A stretch of DNA of 48,157 bases from positions 1 through 48,157 of the forward strand of contig JANQHV010000058.1 of the NCBI GenBank assembly GCA_028282505.1, written 5' to 3'. Below, in pieces: positions 44,071 to 48,157 of the stretch. This DNA comes from SAR324 cluster bacterium (lineage in GTDB: Bacteria; SAR324; NAC60-12). Both the position numbers and the translations under genes were made by a program. Positions within the stretch are counted from its first letter, which is position 1. The number at the start of each line of letters is the position of its first letter. The notes under the pieces were generated by a model. The model saw only the letters and a program-made list of their open reading frames with translations. It ran no database searches and had not been told where the DNA came from.

Positions 44071-47000
44071 CTAAGCTCCAGGAGAGACATACTGGAACGC
44101 AACAATGGTAATGTCATCAATGAGAGGGTCTTCTTGTGCAAATTCAGTAACCTGATCCAACAATTTTGATAAAATCGTATTAAGATCCAAAGAGCGATGT
44201 TGTGCCAGGAGAGAGGTTAATCCTGATTCACCAAATTTTTGTTGACTGGAATTGGCCACTTCCATGAGCCCATCCGTGTATAGAAAAACCTTATCACCAT
44301 CCTGCAGGGTATATTCTTTTTCGTCCAGAAAAGCCCTTTCATCCGTAAATATCCCTAACAGCAGGCTTCGGTTTTTTAGCACAACAAGATCACTTCCATC
44401 CGCAGGCACAATAATCAAAGGAGGATGTCCAGCAGCACATATTTCCAAAAATCCATCTGATGCCACCCTGACATAGATTCCTGACATGAAGCGTCCGACT
44501 GGGAGATGTTCTTCCAATACTTGATTCAAGTGGCGCATTGTATTTTTGATTGAGGGCTCTTTCGCTTTTTCAAGAAGCGCTGTATTGACCATAATGGTGG
44601 TCAGTGCTGCAGCCACGCCATGTCCTGTGGCATCTCCGACAAAGAGGTTGAGTTTGCCCTTTTCACTGGGGGAGATGTGGTAAATGTCTCCTGACACATG
44701 AGTCAGCGGTATATACCGTAGGGCAATTTTGACAAAAGGATAATCTGCGAACGTGGAAAAAATTCTTTTTTGAACTTCTTCTGCCATCACTAGATCTTCC
44801 TTCATTTGTGCATTTTGTTTGGCCACTTGTTGGAGGACTTCATTGAGCTCTTTCGTTCGCTCGTTGACTTTTTCTTCCAAACCCAAATTCAGTTGTTCCA
44901 GACCTCCTTTGGCTTCTGTTAACTCTTTCAGCAGTTTGGCGTTTTGAATCGCCACAGCGGATTGTCCTGCCAGAATGCCCATCAGTTCCACATATTCTTC
45001 TGAAAAGAGATCAATTATTTTACGATTATGGACCAGTACAATGCCAAGGAGTATTTCTTTATAAATTAGAGGAAAACACAATACCGATTTCAGTCCATGC
45101 CCTTTAGTTAGTTCAGCATCGATTGAGGAAAGTTCTGTTTGGGCATTAGACATTTTGACAGGCAGACGAGTTTCTATTGATCGATTAGCAATTGTCCACA
45201 TACACCGATGGTCTGCTTCTGAGGGAGTATTTTCTGATTGACGCGCTGTTTTCAAGACTAGCTTTTTTTCATCGCTGCCTTCTGGCTTTTCATAAAGGGC
45301 CAACATTCCTTCTTCAGCTCCCAGTGTTGTGATCAATGCATCCAGAATGACTTCCATCAAAGGCTTCAGTTCCAATTCTTCTGTAATCGAGCGAGTGGTA
45401 GAAACAATCGTGTCCATTTGTCGCCGATAGAGCATCTGTGAGGCACTGGCAGGTAAGGTTTTACTGACAGAAAATAAATAGCCCATATTTTCTTTGCCTC
45501 CCTCCAGGAGATGAGCTTTGCTAATATCTAAACCTTGTTGATACCATCGCTTGAGAATCAGTGACCAATGTTCCAGTTTCAAACTTCGCAATTCCTGTTC
45601 TGCCTGATTAATTAAACCAGCACCTTCCAGCCATTGCCCATGCTGCAATTTGAAAAGACCATATTGCCAACGTGCCGTATTAACCAGAAGCTGAGCATGA
45701 ATCGACTCGGCAATGCGAATGCTTTCTTCAAACAATGCTTCTGCTTCTTCTTTTTTATCCAATTGATATCCTAAAATTTGAGCTTTTAACCGGAGAGCAT
45801 AAGCATCATAAAATAAACTTTGGCTGACTTCTATTGCCCGACAGGCTTCTTGATAGGCTTTTTTAATTTGGTAATTCAGGAGATAAAATTCGCTGCGGAA
45901 ACAGTAATAAAGCCCATCTATGATAGCAACAACAGGCGTTTTTTCACGAAGTTGGATGATTTGGTTGAGTTCATACTCTGCTTTGTCCATATCACCAGCA
46001 ATGGAATGAGATCGCATGAGCATGAGCAGGCACATAAATTCGTGGAACGCTGTTTTGTTTTTTTGTGCATACTGAATTCCTTTGTAAGAAGCGGCAATTG
46101 TTTGATCAACATTTTTTCCCCAGATAGCCAGTGTCCAGGCATATAAACTCTGACAAGAGGTGATACGACTGAGATCAGCTTTTTTTAAGGCCAGGTCAAT
46201 GGACTTTTCTCCCGCATGGATGGCTTCCTCAAAATTTCCCAGAGCCTGATAAAACAGCCCTGTGATGCCCAAGGCATAGGCCACTTCGTCCCAGGCTTTA
46301 TGCTTTTCTGCCAAACGGATACCTTTTTTGAGCATTTTGATTCCTGCAATGTACTCTCCTTTAAATCCCATAGCTCGTCCAATCGCATTGATGAGCTGCA
46401 TTTCCAATTTTTTGTCCCCAATTTTTTTGGCCATTTCCAAGCCCTTCCGAAAATACTTCAGGGATTCTTTCTGATTTCCATTGAGATAGTGAAAACGACC
46501 CATATCATTATGAAGGTGAACCATACTCTGAGGAGCATCTGATTTTTTCGCCAGGGATGCGGCTTTTTTGAGAATAGGCAGAATCTCTTTTCCTCCTGCG
46601 GCATAAATGCCGACGCTCAAAAGCTGGTGCGCTAATTCAATATACAGTTGTTGTTTTTTTGGCTTGGTGGGCAATTCTTCCAAATGCTGGAGTGCTTGAT
46701 GGAAATACCTGGTAGAGCTCCAGTTTGAACAAACTCTTTTGGCATTTTCAGCAGCCATCTGGTTGTACTCGACGGCTTTTTCATGGTCGTTACTCAGGTT
46801 GTAATGATAAGCTAATTCATCAACAGATCCCAACTTCTGGGTTTCCAACCACTGGGCGTAATACCCATGACCCAAAGTTGCTGAGCTTTCTTTGTTTTTC
46901 GAATTCAAAATAGCAACGATTCTTTCGGAAGCAAAGCTGTAGTAGCCTGTACGAGGATAGGGCTGTTTGCGAATTAAGCCCGCCTGTACTACCTCGTTGA

Positions 47001-48156
47001 TCAATGAAAAACACTGTTCTTGTGAGCTAACCACGCTCAAATTTTCTCCCAGAGCACTCAAGGCAGAATAGTGGAACTCCTGTCCAATGATTGCCGCACA
47101 ACTCATCAAAAGCCGGGCCTGCTCAGAAAGTTCTCCAATCTGCTCCATGACAATTTGAGTGTTGTCTTTAGGAAATTGAAACGCTTTGAGCTTTTCCTCG
47201 ATGACATGCCATTTTTGTTTAACGGCGGCAATCGCTCCTGATTTTTCTAACGCTTTTAACAAGTTCAGGATCATAGAGGGATTGCCAGAAGAGGATTCAT
47301 ACAATTTGGGAAGCAAGATCTCTTCCTGGTGCAAACCTCCTACAAAAACTCGCCCGATTAGTTGAGGTAAAAAAGCTTCAGGAAACGCTCCCAAACGAAC
47401 GTGGTAGAGCTTTTTATGCAAGGAAAAGGCGGTAGTTAAAAATTGGTTCAGTTCTTTACGTAAATCTCCTTCCCGGTAACTGGCTAATAACAGGATAGGA
47501 GCTTTCATTTCTGCTTCTAGGAATTCACTGAAAAATTGTAAACTTGGAGTATCGGCCCATTGGAGGTTATCCAGGATAATCACCAATCCATTTTGCAAAG
47601 TTGATAACTTTTTGAACAACAACTTCAGCCGATCAAACAGGATGGTTTGTTCTTGTTGTGGTGTATAGGAAGGTGCGTCTATTTCCGACTGCCAGATCTG
47701 AAACTCTGGAAATAAACGCACGAGAGGACCGTGTTGTTTTTTTAACACTTTGCGGAATATACCAGTTAGCTGTTTTTGGTTCTCTTCAGAAAGCTGATTC
47801 TTTTGCTGTAGTAAATCTCCTAGTATTTGAGTCAGGATATGATAAGGAATGATAGTTTCTTGAGAGGAGTTTTTGGCTGAGAGAACATAAGCTTGTTGAT
47901 TTTTTAATTCGAGGGCCGGTACTTCCAAGAGCATGCTTTTACCAATCCCGGATTCACCAGAAATCAGCACAAGGTGGGTTTTCTGGTTTTTTTGAGTACG
48001 TTCCCAAATCTCTCTGATTTGCTGCAATTCTTCTTCACGGCCGACACGGGACACTTCAAAACAGATATCTTTTTCAAAATCCTGCGAGAATAATTCAAAG
48101 ACAGGGTTTTGCTCTCCTTTTTCCAGTCGCTTCAGCAATTCCAGAAGATCAAACAT
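44071..48156 (-). CDS. AAA ATPase-TPR-GAF-PP2C signalling protein (partial)
   Basis: 1361 residues visible, reaching the window edge, so the start at 48156 is only the first Met in view. Order: linker (1-37), AAA_16-type ATPase from VGREEEL (38-), Walker A GESGIGKS (67-74), Walker B VIILDNLQWAD (about 193-203), helical/TPR region (about 440-900), GAF (about 905-1065), coiled coil, SpoIIE-type PP2C phosphatase (about 1132-1361; SGDIYH, VGDATGHG, PLIDDITIVAF). In relatives with this order the segment before VGREEEL follows an N-terminal Ser/Thr protein kinase domain, so the missing 5' part probably encodes one (inference). It would then combine kinase and phosphatase activities in one chain. 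Possible link to the partner-switch genes at 18186-20207. Confidence 0.88.
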   Translation of the reverse strand: MFDLLELLKRLEKGEQNPVFELFSQDFEKDICFEVSRVGREEELQQIREIWERTQKNQKTHLVLISGESGIGKSMLLEVPALELKNQQAYVLSAKNSSQETIIPYHILTQILGDLLQQKNQLSEENQKQLTGIFRKVLKKQHGPLVRLFPEFQIWQSEIDAPSYTPQQEQTILFDRLKLLFKKLSTLQNGLVIILDNLQWADTPSLQFFSEFLEAEMKAPILLLASYREGDLRKELNQFLTTAFSLHKKLYHVRLGAFPEAFLPQLIGRVFVGGLHQEEILLPKLYESSSGNPSMILNLLKALEKSGAIAAVKQKWHVIEEKLKAFQFPKDNTQIVMEQIGELSEQARLLMSCAAIIGQEFHYSALSALGENLSVVSSQEQCFSLINEVVQAGLIRKQPYPRTGYYSFASERIVAILNSKNKESSATLGHGYYAQWLETQKLGSVDELAYHYNLSNDHEKAVEYNQMAAENAKRVCSNWSSTRYFHQALQHLEELPTKPKKQQLYIELAHQLLSVGIYAAGGKEILPILKKAASLAKKSDAPQSMVHLHNDMGRFHYLNGNQKESLKYFRKGLEMAKKIGDKKLEMQLINAIGRAMGFKGEYIAGIKMLKKGIRLAEKHKAWDEVAYALGITGLFYQALGNFEEAIHAGEKSIDLALKKADLSRITSCQSLYAWTLAIWGKNVDQTIAASYKGIQYAQKNKTAFHEFMCLLMLMRSHSIAGDMDKAEYELNQIIQLREKTPVVAIIDGLYYCFRSEFYLLNYQIKKAYQEACRAIEVSQSLFYDAYALRLKAQILGYQLDKKEEAEALFEESIRIAESIHAQLLVNTARWQYGLFKLQHGQWLEGAGLINQAEQELRSLKLEHWSLILKRWYQQGLDISKAHLLEGGKENMGYLFSVSKTLPASASQMLYRRQMDTIVSTTRSITEELELKPLMEVILDALITTLGAEEGMLALYEKPEGSDEKKLVLKTARQSENTPSEADHRCMWTIANRSIETRLPVKMSNAQTELSSIDAELTKGHGLKSVLCFPLIYKEILLGIVLVHNRKIIDLFSEEYVELMGILAGQSAVAIQNAKLLKELTEAKGGLEQLNLGLEEKVNERTKELNEVLQQVAKQNAQMKEDLVMAEEVQKRIFSTFADYPFVKIALRYIPLTHVSGDIYHISPSEKGKLNLFVGDATGHGVAAALTTIMVNTALLEKAKEPSIKNTMRHLNQVLEEHLPVGRFMSGIYVRVASDGFLEICAAGHPPLIIVPADGSDLVVLKNRSLLLGIFTDERAFLDEKEYTLQDGDKVFLYTDGLMEVANSSQQKFGESGLTSLLAQHRSLDLNTILSKLLDQVTEFAQEDPLIDDITIVAFQYVSPGA

Positions 48157-48157
48157 C

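Overview
The window reads as chromosomal DNA of a Gram-negative bacterium. Several predicted lipoproteins have a classical lipobox, there is a type II NADH dehydrogenase, and a large chemosensory cluster is present. Overall flavour (chemosensory operon plus PP2C/anti-sigma/STAS genes, a DUF169 protein, giant LamG/kelch lipoprotein, AAA-TPR-GAF-phosphatase protein) is what one meets in deltaproteobacteria-like or SAR324-like genomes, but no marker gene here fixes the phylum. No rRNA, tRNA, CRISPR array or intact insertion sequence was recognised. Most genes are on the minus strand, in long tightly packed operons.

Layout. 1-74: a perfect 36-bp-arm palindrome lying exactly at the window edge. 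199-432: possible small lipoprotein. 449-3088 (minus): XRE regulator, NDH-2 and a DUF169 protein, with two matching 25-bp palindromes in front of the regulator. 3426-20207 (minus): a ten-gene signalling operon, in transcription order REC-PP2C phosphatase, HATPase-STAS fusion, CheA-REC, CheW, MCP, CheB, CheR, CheR, a giant MCP-sensor hybrid kinase with four receiver domains, and a REC-PAS-PAS kinase. 20208-20803: a repeat-rich non-coding block. 20804-22702: ChaC-like enzyme and two lipoproteins; two diverged ~100-bp leader repeats precede chaC and the lipoprotein pair. 22938-23042: a pseudogene scrap. 23242-25474 (plus): TPR protein with 126-bp tandem repeats, then upp. 25459-31779 (minus): BMP-type nucleoside ABC transporter with an embedded adenosine deaminase and a coupled acidic membrane protein. 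31869-33736: threonine dehydratase and SDR. 33757-34432: Phd/VapC-type toxin-antitoxin pair with its palindromic operator. 34631-43837: a 3068-residue mosaic surface lipoprotein whose last LamG domain is cut short. 44071-48156: AAA-TPR-GAF-PP2C signalling protein running off the window.

How the genes work together. The 3426-20207 operon is the centre of interest. It joins a full chemoreceptor array (receptor, CheW, CheA, adaptation enzymes) to a partner-switch style output (receiver-controlled PP2C phosphatase next to an anti-sigma-type ATPase fused to STAS). It also adds a hybrid kinase that carries the same periplasmic sensor module as the receptor. No flagellar or pilus genes are nearby, so I infer a chemosensory pathway with a non-motility output. 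The 25459-31779 operon, with convergent upp, looks like nucleoside uptake and purine/pyrimidine salvage. The right-hand PP2C protein could feed a similar partner-switch network, but it lies far from the operon and its upstream end is missing.
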